Origin: Nelumbo lutea
Lineage: Eukaryota > Streptophyta > Magnoliopsida > Proteales > Nelumbonaceae
DNA: 64,000 nucleotides
Direction of reading: 5' to 3'
Assembly (NCBI GenBank): GCA_022828595.1
Contig: JAKGHH010000005.1
Coordinates: forward strand, 27,044,193 to 27,108,192
A program made the position numbers and the translations under genes. The notes under the pieces were generated by a model. The model saw nothing but the letters and a program-made list of their open reading frames with translations, searched no databases and had not been told where the DNA came from. Below, piece after piece: positions 1-11,351 of the stretch (positions within the stretch are counted from its first letter, which is position 1; every line of letters begins with the position of its first letter).

Positions 1-104
1 CACTGAACTGACCTTAGTTAGGTCCATAAAGACTGAAAACTAGTTTTTTTATTTTTGTTTGATCAATGGGGCAATCTAGAAGTGAAATGAAGCAGATGTC
101 GGTA

Positions 105-312
105 TTTGAGGTTGGTCCGGTAGATTCCTTTTTGACCAGAGTGACCACAATTAAACTAGATGGAACCAATTATCTAGCCTGGGCAGTCTATACAAATTTA
201 TGTTTGTAGGGTATCTCACAAGCAGTAAGGAGAAACCTATAGAGACGGACCCTGCACATGAGAAATGGATGCAAGAGAACTACACAATGATTGGATGGTT
301 AGTTAACTAGTT
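105..312 (+). pseudogene. Copia gag N-terminal fragment
   Basis: The reading IKLDGTNYLAW (about 151-183), then after a frameshift DPAHEKWMQENYTMIGWLVN (about 250-308), matches the Copia gag start that is also present at 18300-18490. A stop codon at about 207 and the frameshift break it. It is cut off at about 312 by the poly-A-tailed retroposon. No LTR or pol sequence adjoins it, so it is a relic in the last visible intron of the TOL gene. Confidence 0.75.
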
Positions 313-1048
313 TACAGGCTTCTAGTTTAATTTCCTATTGAGAAGGTTGGGTCTGGATTTGGGCTGATGAAGGATGGTGAATCAGGATTTGTGGTGGGTT
401 TGCAAGGTCAATAAATGAACCTTTGGTAAAGGATAAAACCGTTTGTGTTGTTAGAAGGGTTACTCCCTTTCATGTAAGGAACAACAGGAAAACAAGGTGA
501 ATGGTATCGACCCTGAATCTGGTTCAATACAATTGATGCAGGAAAATGATGTTGTTGACGAAGTTTCAAGTAAGGTAGACATACAAAAATTGGTGGATAG
601 AGAGGTCACAATTGGGAAAAGCTTGGATCTGATGTTCTGGGTGGTGAGGAATTTGCTAGGAGAGCCTTCAAAGAATTTGAAAGAAAAAAGGAGGAAGAGA
701 AAATGAAGAAAAAAGCTCAGCTGGAAAGGAACAAGGAATGGGATGAGGAATTCTCGAATCAAGAGGATGAGTTCACAGACGAAGTCTGATGTGGGCATCT
801 GGAAGGGTTCTTGTGCTTGATTTGATTGGGGGCAGCTTCTAGACTTTTTTTTTGGTTCTTTGTATTGGGTCTACCTTGTGATCTTTATCAGAGTTGTTTG
901 GGTATTCTTGTGTTCAAGGTGTGGTTTTCTAGGATCTTTTTTGGGTTTTTTGCGGGTGCTCCTTGCTTAGGGTGATGCCTCATCACCTCATGCTGTACTT
1001 TATATTTTCTTAATGAAGTTTTATTTGATTCTTCAAAAAAAAAAAAAA
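313..1048 (+). mobile_element. Poly-A-tailed retroposon 3' end (LINE-like)
   Basis: The stretch ends in a run of 14 A preceded by a T-rich 3' UTR with an AATGAAG signal-like sequence. This is the same 3' architecture as the RNase H-bearing LINEs elsewhere in this window. An open stretch at 497-706, and a lysine/glutamate-rich reading at about 640-790 in another frame, are visible, but I recognise no domain. The left edge abuts the Copia gag relic. I found no convincing target-site duplication. A processed transcript is an alternative to a 5'-truncated LINE. Confidence 0.5.
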
Positions 1049-1591
1049 GGATATAAGAATCATTAAGGAATGAAAAGGCATATGGGGCCAATTTTTAACA
1101 AAAGAAGGGAAACTTTTGAGTCAAGATAAACATTATTTGTAAGAGAGGAGGATACAAAAACATTATTTGCAGATCATAGGGCTGGAACCTGGAGAATATA
1201 TAGATTTTATGATTATGTGACAGCAAGTAGGTATGTCCGATTACCTGACTCACTGCAAGAAAATGCCACAGCAAGGGATTGAGGAGTCTACAAGGCAGAG
1301 CAATGGGGTTTCTGAGGTTAGCCTTGGTGACAACCAATGGAGCAGCCATCTTATAGAATCAACAAAAATCTACCATGTACAATCTCATCTCACAACCACC
1401 ACACAAGGACCTGAAAGACATCCTTGTTAGTATTCAGCCCTAAGAGAAAGAAAGAAGAAGAGAATGTCAGATAGAGAGGGGCAGAAGTTAAATCTATCCA
1501 TCTTCCCTCAATAACATATATACTTGTATACTTAGATTACAAGGATGCCCCTAGTAGGGTGGTAACACTAAATAGCAAGGAAACAAACAAA
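1049..1591. other. Intron sequence, no gene seen
   Basis: This is flank between the retroposon tail and hAT-1, inside the last visible intron of the TOL gene. Short open frames here (for example 1095-1349 minus) match nothing I recognise. I see no exon of the expected GAT-domain continuation. Confidence 0.5.
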
Positions 1592-1599
1592 ATTTGACC

Positions 1600-1798
1600 C
1601 AGTGTTTTAAAAGGTGCACCTCAGGCACACCAAGGCACAGAGGCAAGGCACTTTCCAGGCTGGGCACCTCGCCTAGTCTAAGGCACACAACCATTGGACA
1701 AGTGCTCGCCTTTGCACCTAGGCATGCGCCTTAGGCCAGGCGACAGGTAGCCCAGGCGAGCGCTTGGATGATGTCTAAACTATAAGTCACTCCAAACT
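1600..1798 (+). repeat. hAT-1 left terminal and subterminal repeats
   Basis: The 14-bp terminal inverted repeat at 1600-1613 is followed by about 180 bp of GC-rich sequence. It is dense in short motifs such as AGGCAC, GGCGAG, TGCGCC and CTAGGC in both orientations. Such subterminal motif clusters bind hAT transposases. The same class of motifs fills the right end at 11725-11775. Confidence 0.8.
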
Positions 1799-2161
1799 AG
1801 TAGTCGTACAAGACTACAGATTTGAACAGAAAATAAAAGAAAAAATAGAAGAGAAGAGAAGAGAAGAGAAGAGAGATGGAGAAGAAGAACTCGTGGAAGG
1901 GTTTTAGGAGAAGAAAGTGGTTGGTTGTGTTAAAACAGCCGCCCCACTCTTTGAATTTATATACATAGTTTCCTAATTGTGAAAGAACTTTAAGGCTTAC
2001 ATGGCAAGATAAGATAATTAAAAACTAATCCTAGATAAGATAGAATAGGATTGAAACAAATCCTACTAGGAAAGCTGATCCTAATCAAAGACTTAATTAA
2101 GTCTAAGTACAACTCAGGCTGTCACACGATTACACTAATGTGGGGTCCACAGTTTCCTACA
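1799..2161 (-). repeat. Copia-1 3' LTR
   Basis: In the sense direction it starts TGTAGGAAACTGTGG directly after the polypurine tract at 2162-2170. It ends at the shared sequence GTACGACTACT, where similarity to the other LTR stops. It contains a GAGAA repeat block (1848-1875) that differs in length from the 5' copy. Confidence 0.9.
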
Positions 2162-2653
2162 CTCCCCCTCAAGTTGGGAGTAGATGTTTGTCATTCCCAA
2201 CTTGCATAGGTCTTCTTCTAACTTCTTTCTTGAGACAGCCTTGGTGAGAAGGTCTGCAAGCTGCATGTCGGAGGTGATGTAGGAGAGGCATACTTATTAA
2301 GATGTAACCCTTTCTCTAATAAAATGTCGGTCCACTTCAATATGCTTAGTTCTGTCATGTTGTACTAGATTATGAGCCATATTAATGGCAGCCTGGTTAT
2401 CACAGTACAACATTAGGGGTTTCTCATAAACAATACCCAATTCCTCAAGTAATGATCTTAACCATAGAATCTCAGCCACACCATTTTCCATGGACCTATA
2501 TTCAGCTTCAGCACTAGAACGAGAGACAACACTTTGTTTCTTACTCTTCCAGGAGACCAGATTACATCCTACAAAGGCACAGTATCCAGAGGTAGATCTT
2601 CGATCATCAAGACACCCAACCCAATCAGCATTTGTGTAGACTTCTATCTTCAT
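2162..2653 (-). pseudogene. Copia-1 RNase H domain
   Basis: The minus-strand frame 2297-2653 carries the Copia RNase H motifs DDRRSTSGYC, SSAEAEYRSM and YCDNQAAINMA, then HIEVDRHFIRE. It would remove RNA from the RNA-DNA hybrid during reverse transcription. The frame closes about 135 bp before the polypurine tract, so the C-terminus is out of frame. It is the best-preserved domain of Copia-1. Confidence 0.88.
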
Positions 2654-2806
2654 AAATGCCTCTGCCTGGGGACCTCTTCAAATATGGTAATATCCTCTCA
2701 ACTGCAAGGAGATGAGTAGTTCTAGGAGAGTGCATATACTGACTTACTACACTAACTACATAACTGATGTCAGGTCGTGTGAGGCAAAGATAGAGAAGTT
2801 TTCCAA

Positions 2807-3860
2807 CTAACCGTTAGAACATAACTTTATCTTCAAGAGGCTTTCCACCCTTTGCACTAATCCTGTGGTTCTGTTCAATAGGTGTGTCTGCAGGCTTAAC
2901 TCCCAACATTCCTGTTTCTTCTTGCAAATGAAGGGCATACTTTCGTTGAGAGACAAAAATCCCATGCTTGGATCTACTGCCTCAATGCCCAAGAAGTATC
3001 GTAGTTCCCCCAGATCTTTCACCTCAAACTCTTGATGAAGAAGTTGCTTAAGAGACTCAATTTCACCAGTATCACTCCCTGTTACTACGATATCGTCCAC
3101 ATACACAACAAGCAAAGTTACGGAAGAATCCACTCTCTTAATGAACAAGGAGTGGTCTGACTGGGCCTGCACATATCCGAACCTATCAAGTGCTCGTTTG
3201 AATCTATCAAACCAAGCTCCAGGGGACTGTTTTAGTCCATATATATAAAGCTTTGTTCAACCAGCAAACCTTTTTTCCTGTCTCTGTACCATAAAAACCA
3301 GGAGGCAACTGTATATAAACTTCTTCCCGCAAGTCTCCATTGAGAAAGGCGTTTTTAACATCCATCTGATACAACGACCAAGAGTTACTAGCCACAAGAG
3401 ATAACAGGACTCTGATAGTGGTCTTCTTTGCTACTAGTGCAAAAGTTTCTAGGTAGTCAATACCATATGTCTGAGTAAATCCTTTTGCAACTAACCGGAC
3501 CTTATACCTTTCAACGGAACCATCAACATTATGTTTCACAATGAATACCCATCTACATCCAACCAGTTTCTTTCCTTTAGGCTGATCAACTATCTCCCAA
3601 GTATTGCTTCTGATGAGGGCATCCATTTATGCTTTTATTGCATCTTTCCACTCTGGTACTTCCAATGCTTCCTGTATTGTTTTGGGAATGGGAGTATCAA
3701 CAATGGATGCGAGAAAAGACTTATAGGAGGGAGACAAATGATCATAGGACAAGAACTGAGAAATGTTGTGAGCTGTGGATGTGGTACAACGGCGCTTGCC
3801 CTTACGAACTGCTATGGGAAGGTCAAGATCATCTAATGAAGGTGAAGGCTCCATGGTGGG
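2807..3860 (-). pseudogene. Copia-1 reverse transcriptase (RVT_2)
   Basis: In sense order: linker motif DLDLPIAVRKGKR (about 3833-3795), WVFIVKHNVDGSVERYK, GIDYLETFALVAK, MDVKNAFLNGDL (3207-3626), then the catalytic YVDDIVV (about 3110-3090) and YFLGIE (2807-3172). The catalytic aspartates are present. A frame break near 3207-3250 and another near 2950 split the domain, so no full-length enzyme can be made. Confidence 0.88.
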
Positions 3861-4005
3861 ATGTCTCTCATCTGTAGTATCTATGGTACCTGGATCTGGA
3901 TCTGCATAAGGAGCCAGGGCTACTGTGGTACGGGGATCTGGATTTGCAGAGGGGACTGGGACTGGCTTGTATTGCTGATGTCCAAAATCAACCTGTCTCC
4001 ATCGT

Positions 4006-5270
4006 CTATGGTAGACTCACATCCCTGCACCTTTGACAACCTTCCCCATTACACCCTTCTTCACTTAATGGGATTGGTAAAGGAACTTCTGATGAGCTGC
4101 TTCCATCCTCACTATTCTCCCCCTGAGGAGAAACCCTTGGATAATAGGGTTTATCCTCAAAGAAGGTGACATCCATTGAAACAAATCTTTTTCCAGAAAT
4201 GGGTTCATAACAACAATATCCCTTTTGAGTTTGGGCATAACTAAGGAAAACACATTTGGAGGCCTTAGGATCAAATTTGGAACGATGAGGACCAAGGATT
4301 TGAACGAAGCAAGTGCACCCAAAGGTTTTGAGTGCAATGGTAAACAATTCTTTATCAGGGTATAAAAGGGTAAATGAAGGTTTCATGTCAAGAATCCGTG
4401 AGGGAATCCGATTGATGAGATAAACTGCTGTAAGAATAGAATCCCCCCAGAAACGTATAGACACATTTGAGGTAAACATAATGCCTCTAGCTACCTCTAA
4501 TATGTGTCTATTCTTTCTTTCAGCAACCCCATTCCGTTGTGCTGTATGTGGGCAAGTACTCTGATGGATAATCCCATGTTCAAGCATGTAGGAGGCTAAT
4601 GGATTTGCAAAATATTATTTTGCATTATTGGATCTAAAAATTTTAATTTTAACCCCAAATTGGGTTAAGATCATTTGATGAAAGATCCAGGTTAATGCAA
4701 GAACCTCATCTCGAGAACGCATAAGATAAACCCAAGAAAACCGAGTATAATCATCAACAAATAACAAGAAATATCTGTACCCTCCCATAGCTGAGGTATG
4801 ATAGGATCCCCAAACATCAGTATGCACAATTTCAAAAGGAATATTGCTTATGCTATTACTTAATGAATAAGTTGTCCTGCAATGTTTTGCAAGCTCACAA
4901 CTTTCACACTTCAAACTAGACATCTGAATAGATTCAAATTAACTAGGAAACAAACTCTTCAAAGCCTAAAAGGATAAATGACCCAGCATATTATGCCAAA
5001 GCATCACCTGATCAATAGACTGAGAAACAAAGGATTTCTTAGTTTCACTATCCTCCTGACGAGCACTTCCTCCAAGTAGGCAGATTCCATTTGTCCCACA
5101 GCCAGTCCCAATCACTTTCCTTGTCTCTAGATCCTGAAAAAACACATCGATCCGGAAAAAAGGTTACTGAACAATTCTGTTTTTTTGTAATGCTACTAAC
5201 TGAGAGCAAGTTAGTATTAAGCTTAGGAACATGCAAGACGGAGGATAAGGAAATGGCATCAGACAACTTG
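4006..5270 (-). pseudogene. Copia-1 integrase with GAG-pre-integrase
   Basis: The GAG-pre-integrase motif SSVLHVPKLNTNLLSVS lies at 5048-5266. The zinc-binding CESCELAKH and first catalytic Asp (HTDVWG) lie in 4615-4923. The glutamate motif NGVAERKNRH lies in 4006-4587. The second catalytic Asp is replaced: the usual RSDNAKE reads RSNNAK followed by a stop (about 4620-4635). The domain is therefore broken in both frame and active site. Confidence 0.87.
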
Positions 5271-5303
5271 ATGTCTCCTTAGCCAGAAATAGTAACAAGG
5301 GAT

Positions 5304-6436
5304 CTATAAGCAATGGACACTGTCTTTACCAGAAGATAAATGATAGGTAGAGAGAAGCGATGTCAAGCTAATCATATGGTCAGATGCTCCTGAATCTATT
5401 ATCCAAGAATGTTCTGTATTACTTGGAGCTGAAGCATGATAAGTTGAGGCCCGATTACCTGATTGAGCAAAAGCTGAGGTTGAAGGAGCTGATGGTGGCT
5501 GAGGAGATGAGACTGAGTTACTAACTTCACTTTCCAATTGTGTCAAAGCAGCTCGGACAGCAGCTAGGGTGTCTAGAGGAGTGCCTCTTGAGGCTGTTAA
5601 GGCTGCACTATCAGTGTTAACAGTCATATTGGCATTCCCCTTTTTGTTTCTGAGTTTTACTGGAACTAGATGTGGATATAACTTCCAACAAGTGTCTTTA
5701 GTGTGTGTATTTTTCTTGCATTATTCACACACTAGGTCTTTCTTAGCCTCTTTCTTCATATCCTTTTCCTTATGTCCCCCAGACTTGGGTTTAACTGCTG
5801 CCAGGGTAGATTCGAAAGACTGCTGCCGCAACATAACCTTTCTCCTAGTCTCTTCACTGTGCACTAGGGAATAGGCTTGAGACAGAGTCACACCCTCTCT
5901 TGTCAACAGTTGTTGTCTTATAATATCATACTCAGAATTTAGACTAGCTAGGAACTCAAATACTCTGTTAGTTTCAACCTATCTTCTGTAAGTTTGTGCA
6001 TCTCTCTAACTTTCCCATTCTATTGTATCAAGATGGTCAATTTCATGCCACTGAGATTTTAGGGTTGAAAAATAAACAGAGACTTGTTTCTCTCCTTGCC
6101 TGAGATTTCTAACTTCCAATTTCAGCTCATAAGCCCTAGCAACATTAAGGGGCTAAGAGTAGGTTTCCTTCATAACATCCCATATTTCTTTAGTTGTTTT
6201 TGCCCACAAGTAATTTCGGCTGATGTGTGGCTGCATGGAGTTGCACAGCCATGCCATCACCAAATAATTTTCCTGAATCCACCTAGCATGCGTGGGATCC
6301 TCCTTAGTCGGTTCCTTCACATCAAGTAGTTCAGCTTTCCTCTTCCCCCAATGGCCATCATGGCTGATAGGGACCACTCTAAGTAGTTTGAACCATCAAA
6401 CTTTATAGTTGTAATCTGGAAGGTGTTTTCAGACAT
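5304..6436 (-). pseudogene. Copia-1 gag and protease
   Basis: Gag starts at 6436 (MSENTFQITTIKFDGSNY), shifts frame near 6370 and continues in 6153-6377 (WIQENYLVMAWLCNSMQPH) and 5721-5906. The zinc knuckle (about 5687-5735) keeps C-X2-C-X4-H-X4-C spacing but has a stop at the second X. A Ser/Pro-rich stretch then leads to the aspartic protease motif WIIDSGASDHM in 5304-5627, whose catalytic DSG is intact. A gap of roughly 650 bp to the 5' LTR is the untranslated leader. Confidence 0.87.
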
Positions 6437-7101
6437 GCTAACTGAACCAGTCCGAAAAACACCCTCCCCTAGGCTTTTAAACTCCATTAATAATCAGTAA
6501 AAAGGCTTCCTAATTACTGTCCCAGTCGGCCTACTGGGTCTGCAGCAAGTAATAGCAGTAAATGAAATTTGACAGTCGGCCTATTGAGACTGATAGAAAA
6601 AAATAACAGTTCTGTTGTAATAGTCCTGCTGAAACAGCTCTTCCAGAGAGCAAAGAAGTCGAGGGAGACAAGTCCTGAAGCAATAACAGCCCTGATAAAC
6701 CCTAAAGGAACTCTAGAAATCTTCTAGAGTTTTTTTGTACCTCTTATCCAGGTATTTTTACTACCGATCTTGAGAAAGATTGAAAAACTTAGCAGAAAAT
6801 TCTGAAAAGCTCTGATCTTGAACCAGAAATCTTCTGAAATTCTGATTGCAACCTCTAGTACTGATCGAACAGAAATCCTTTGAAATTCTGATCGCCAACT
6901 CCAGTACTGATCAAGGGTTGATCTTGATCCTTTCCTCTTCCTCTGATTCTTCCTGGTTATGAAGGATATGATCCAATCTTTGGACTGCTGCTGTAGATAA
7001 CCTCCAAGAATCAGCCAAAGAGAGCTTTTTCTACTCTTCCAGCCCTAGGCAGCTCTCATGTGGTCGGCTGGATCAAACTCACATGAGACTCCCTGATCCA
7101 A

Positions 7102-7113
7102 GCTCCGATACCA
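7102..7113 (-). other. Copia-1 primer-binding site
   Basis: The sense sequence TGGTATCGGAGC lies right after the 5' LTR. It differs from the usual initiator-Met tRNA site (TGGTATCAGAGC) at one position. Confidence 0.85.
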
Positions 7114-7476
7114 AGTAGTCGTACAAGACTACAGATTTGAACAGAAAATAAAAGAAAAAATAGAAGAGAAGAGAAGAGAAGAGAAGAGAAGAGAGATGGA
7201 GAAGAACTCGTGGAAGGGTTTTAGGAGAAGAGAGTGGTTGGTTGTGTTAAAACAGCCGCCCCACCCTTTGAATTTATATACATAGTTTCCTAATTGTGAA
7301 AGAACTTTAATGCTTATATGGCAAGATAAGATAATTAAAAACTAATCCTAGATAAGATAGAATAGGATTAAAACTAATCCTACTAGGAAAGTTGATCCTA
7401 ATCAGATTTAATTAAATCTAAGTATAACTCAGGCTGTCACACAATTACACTAATATGGGGTCCACAATTTCCTACA
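7114..7476 (-). repeat. Copia-1 5' LTR
   Basis: It is the partner of 1799-2161, starting TGTAGGAAATTG in sense. Compared with the other LTR it shows an extra GAGAA unit and about 18 base differences, many C-to-T or G-to-A. Confidence 0.9.
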
Positions 7477-7927
7477 TAAATCAAAATCGAAAATATATGA
7501 AAAGAAAAACACACAAAATAGGAAACTTGGGAGAAAAGGAAGTTGAATAGACAGGGGTCTTTGGCAAAACAACCAAAAGAAAAAAAATAAATAAATAAAG
7601 TCTGAAAGTGGAGGGAAGAGTTCCTTCATTCGTCCAAAGTGATTCTCCAAACCAGACTACCAGAGGAAGCCGAAGCTCATCCAGATCTAGTTCAAGCTCG
7701 AGTTCGTCCAAGACTCCAAGGTCCAAGGTCTAAGCTGATACAGATATCAGCTATATATATTTTTTTTCTTCATCTTCTTCCTGCGGCACTCCAAGGTCCA
7801 AGCTCAGAAAACAGGGGCTCCACCCCATTCTTCTTCTACTTCGTACAAAACCTGCACAAAAACAGGGGCTCCACCCCTTTCACTTTTTTCTTTTAACGTT
7901 AAATCAGGGGCGGAGCTCCATTCTTCT

Positions 7928-7962
<35 letters not shown>

Positions 7963-8747
7963 TTCGTACACAGCCTACACAAAAACAAGGGTTCCACCCC
8001 TTTTTTTTTCAGTTTTCTCAGTAAAACAGGGGTTTCTTCTTCTTCGTCTTCTTCGTACAAAACCTGCACAAAAATAGGGGCTCCACCCCATTTATTTTTT
8101 TCGGCTTTTCTTAGTAAAACAGGGGCTCCACCAAATTTATTTATTTTTTCGGTTTTTCTCAGAAAAACAGGGGCTCCGCCCCTTTCTCTTTTGTTTTTAA
8201 TGTTAAATCAAGAGTGGAGCTCCATTCTTCTTCTTCTTCTTCGTATACAACCTGCACAAAAACAGGGGCTCCACCCCTTTTTTTTTCAGTTTTCTCAGTA
8301 AAACAGGGGCTCCACCCTTCTTCTTCAGAGACTTGCAGATTTGTGGTCTTGTTTCTTGCACAAAAATAGGGCCTTTGCCCCATTTGTTTTTTCAGTTTTT
8401 CTCATAAAAACAGGGGATCCGCCCCATTATTTTTCAGTTTTTCTCATTAAAACTGCCCATTCTTCTTATTTTTCTTCCTTCTTCTTTCTAGTTTCTACAA
8501 AGACTTGCAGTCTTGCTTCTTGGTTCTTACACCACGGTGCCTCTGCCTCTTTTTTTTTCAGTTTTTTTCTCATTGAAACAGTTCAGTTTTTCTCATTATC
8601 AAGTAGAATAGTTTATTTATTCGTGCTTTTATCAAGTAGAATAGTTTATTTATAGGTTCACAAATATGAGTAGTTGAGTCTGATAGTTGCAAATTTCAAT
8701 TTGTTATTTGTCAATAGGAAACTTTGCCAACCAAGTAGAGTAAAGAG
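7477..8747 (+). repeat. hAT-1 5' region: array of GGGGCTCC(A/G)CCCC palindromes
   Basis: Between Copia-1 and the transposase start, about 13 versions of the motif AGGGGCTCCRCCCC recur between 7800 and 8430. They are spaced about 35-60 bp apart and separated by CTTCTTCTT tracts, CGTACAAAACCTGCACAAAAA and TTTTCAGTTTTCTCAGTAAAA. Flanking motifs repeat in order, so this is a degenerate tandem array with a palindromic core. Single versions occur in the hAT MITEs at 35800, 32757 and 45128. A transposase or host-factor binding role is inference. Confidence 0.75.
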
Positions 8748-11284
8748 ATGGGAGACGAGTCCGCCAATACTCAAGAAAGCAATAGGAAAGACCCAGGCTG
8801 GAAATATTGTTATTTGAAAGATCTAAAGAATACAAATTGTCACTTACAAATTTTGTGGCAAAGTGACAAATGGAGGGATCTATAGAGCAAAAGAGCATTT
8901 AATTGGTGAAAGAAGAAATGTGAAAGTCTATCCTAAATGCTCGAAAGAGGTGAAAGAAGAGATATTAGCGTACATACAAAGAAAAAAATCAATGAAAGAG
9001 GACATAGTTGGAAGTCAAGAGGGCAGAATTCCAGATTTTGATGATTTTGAAAATATGATGGAAGATGAGATGGGGGACAAGGTTGAAGTGCTTGTGGTGG
9101 TGATCACATTCCCACTGCTTCAGGTTCAAAAAGAAGTTCTAAACAGCCCCCCATAAGAAGGAAAAAGGGGCCTTTGGATATATTTTTTCCTACTCCAAGC
9201 CCATAAGAAATTGTAAATTTGAGAAGAGAACAGAAAAAGATGAAGCAAACCACTATTAGTGATGTGTATAATAAAGAAGGGAGAGAGCAAGTATGCATAC
9301 GCATTGCTAGATGGTTTTATCAAGCTGGTATTCCCTTGAATACCGAGTGAGAAAAGTTTTAAAGCAATGGTAGAGGCAATAGGGCAATTTGGTCCGGGAT
9401 TAAAAATCCCAAGTTACTATGAGTTGCGAGTTCCTTCCTTGAAGGAGGTTGACTATACAGAAACATTGCTTCAACACCATAAGGAGTCTCGGGAAAAATG
9501 GGGTTGTTCTCTTATGTCTAATGGGTGGATGGATAGAAAGGATAGGACCCTCATAAATCTGTTGGTCCATAGCCGTGCTGGGACAATGTTTATAGAGAGC
9601 ATTGATGCTTCAAGTGAAGTAAAAACAACTTAGAGGTTATTTATTTTGCTTAACAAGATGGTGGAGAGAATTGGTGAGAAAAATGTTCTCCAAGTTATTA
9701 CTGACAACACATCAAATTATGTCCTAGCTGATGAGTTTTATACTTTGTTATTATTTCTATTTAACTTTCCTCTAGTCTTCTGACATGTCAAAGTCACCCT
9801 TCTTAAGTTCATATTTCTTTAATTGTTTTCTTGTATTATTAGGGAAGTTTTCGATGGCTAAGCATCCTCATTTGGCATGGACACCGTGTGCTACCCGTTG
9901 TTTGCACTTGATATTGAAAGACATTGGGAAGTTGCCTACTGTGAAGAGAGCAATTGAGAGGGAAATTGCACTTACGGAGTATATCTATAACCATTCAGGT
10001 TTATTGAACCTGATGAGGAATTTCACAAATCAGAGAGAATTGATTAGGCCAGAAAAAATTTGTTTTGTTATTTCCTTTCACATTGCCGAGTATATACAAA
10101 CAAAAGGAAGAATTTGAGAGATTTGTTCAACTCAAAGTAATGGAATGATAGCAAATGGATAAAAGAAGCAAAAGGGAAAAGAGTATGGGAGACATTCATG
10201 ACACCCACATTTTGGAATAATGTCATCTTTACTCTTAAAGTGTGTGGCCCTCTTGTTTGTGTATTAAGGTTGGTGGATCATGAAAACAAGTCTTCCATGG
10301 GTCATATTTATGAGGCTATGGACCGAGCAAAAGAGGTCACTGACAAGGCATTTGGTGGAAGGAAAGAAAAATATGAAGACATTTTTGAAATTATTGATAA
10401 GAGGTGGGAATGCCAACTCCATCAACCATTGCATGCAGCTAGTTACTTTTTGAACCCCCAATTTTATTATGATGATCAAGAGAGAATTAAAACAGATGAA
10501 GAGGTTATGACAGGGTTTTTTAAAGTAATTGAGATGCTTGAGAAGGACAAGAACAAGAAAAGTGAAATCACTAATGAAATATCCAAGTATAAGAATGCAG
10601 AAGGCATTTTTGGTTTTGATATGGCTATTTCCCAAAGGAAGATTAAAGCACCAGGTAAATAACATTGATTTAATATAATATTTGATTCTCTTAATATTTT
10701 AGTTAATCTAATCACTAATTCAGTTAATATTTATACTTGTTAGCTGATTAGTGGACCATATTTGGTGTTTCTACTTAATCTTTTGAATTAACAGATTCAT
10801 ACTAAGAAAAGAAATTGGTTGGATCAAGAAGCGGTTGAATGACTTGGTGTTTGTTAAGTTCAACCAGATGCTTAAAGAAAGTTTTGACTCACGTAGCACC
10901 AATAATCCCATTCATTAAAAGATATAGATGAGAGTAATGAATGGTTAATGGGGAGGTAGGACGTGATGAAGATGATGTAGAAGCTGAATTGGTGTTTGAT
11001 GATGATACACTAACATGGGGAGATATTGCTTGTGCTTCTGGAGTTGAAGAGCCACTAGGTATACAAGGTGTAGAGCTTCAACTTCACAAGCAAGAGCAAC
11101 AAAATCTAGTAGAAAAAGAACAAGACAGCTTCAATTGGAAGATGAAGAAGAGGAAGAAGAAGTTGATATTAACGTTGAAGTTGAAGTTGAAGAAGAAATG
11201 GAAGAGGATTTTGATGACTACAAGTCAGATGACAATGGAGATGAAGTTGAACTTCCAAGTGAAGATGAAGAGGATGTTGATTGA
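8748..11284 (+). pseudogene. hAT-1 transposase (BED finger, DUF659 type)
   Basis: The start is set at ATG 8748, which opens into DPGWKYC, the usual start of the BED finger in plant DUF659 transposases. A frameshift at about 8840-8860 and a Cys-to-Tyr change damage the finger (KFCGKVTNGGIYRAKEH). The DUF659 region follows at 9367-9632 (SNGWMDRKDRTLINLLVHS) and is cut by a stop at 9631. An intron of about 105 bp ends with ATTATTAG before the reading KHPHLAWTPCATRCLHL (about 9860-9910). The RNase H-like part is at 10198-10662 (GPLVCVLRLVDHENKSS, LHAASYFLNPQFYYDD). The exon with the Trp and Cys-Glu-Arg motifs of the hAT dimerisation domain is missing; only KKRNxLDQ and LVFVKFN survive (10800-10865). 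An acidic Asp/Glu tail ends at 11284. Confidence 0.85.
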
Positions 11285-11315
11285 GTCTTGAAGAATGGCT
11301 GAAACCTTAGACTCT

Positions 11316-11319
<4 letters not shown>

Positions 11320-11348
<29 letters not shown>
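11320..11348. repeat. (TA)n microsatellite
   Basis: About 14 TA units lie in the 3' untranslated part of the hAT-1 transposase. Confidence 0.95.

Positions 11349-11351
<3 letters not shown>

Larger units (their letters stand above)
1799..7476 (-). mobile_element. Copia-1 LTR retrotransposon nested in hAT-1
   Basis: This is a complete but dead Ty1/copia element on the minus strand. LTRs of about 363 bp lie at 7114-7476 (5') and 1799-2161 (3'). A primer-binding site lies at 7102-7113 (sense TGGTATCGGAGC, initiator-tRNA type) and a polypurine tract at 2162-2170 (sense GAGGGGGAG). Between them, in sense order, come gag, protease, integrase, reverse transcriptase and RNase H, all interrupted. By eye the LTRs differ at roughly 5% of positions, mostly transitions. 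I could not find a clear 5-bp target duplication. The order of insertion is clear: hAT-1 first, then Copia-1 within it. Confidence 0.92.

Noticed and set aside
1095..1349. Possible TOL exon left of hAT-1
   Set aside because: The minus-strand frame does not read like the GAT continuation expected after exon 6 and has no matching phase-0 acceptor with conserved residues.
8159..8383. Minus-strand frame across the palindrome array
   Set aside because: It is made of the repeat units and GAA/CTT tracts read as Glu-rich codons; no family match.
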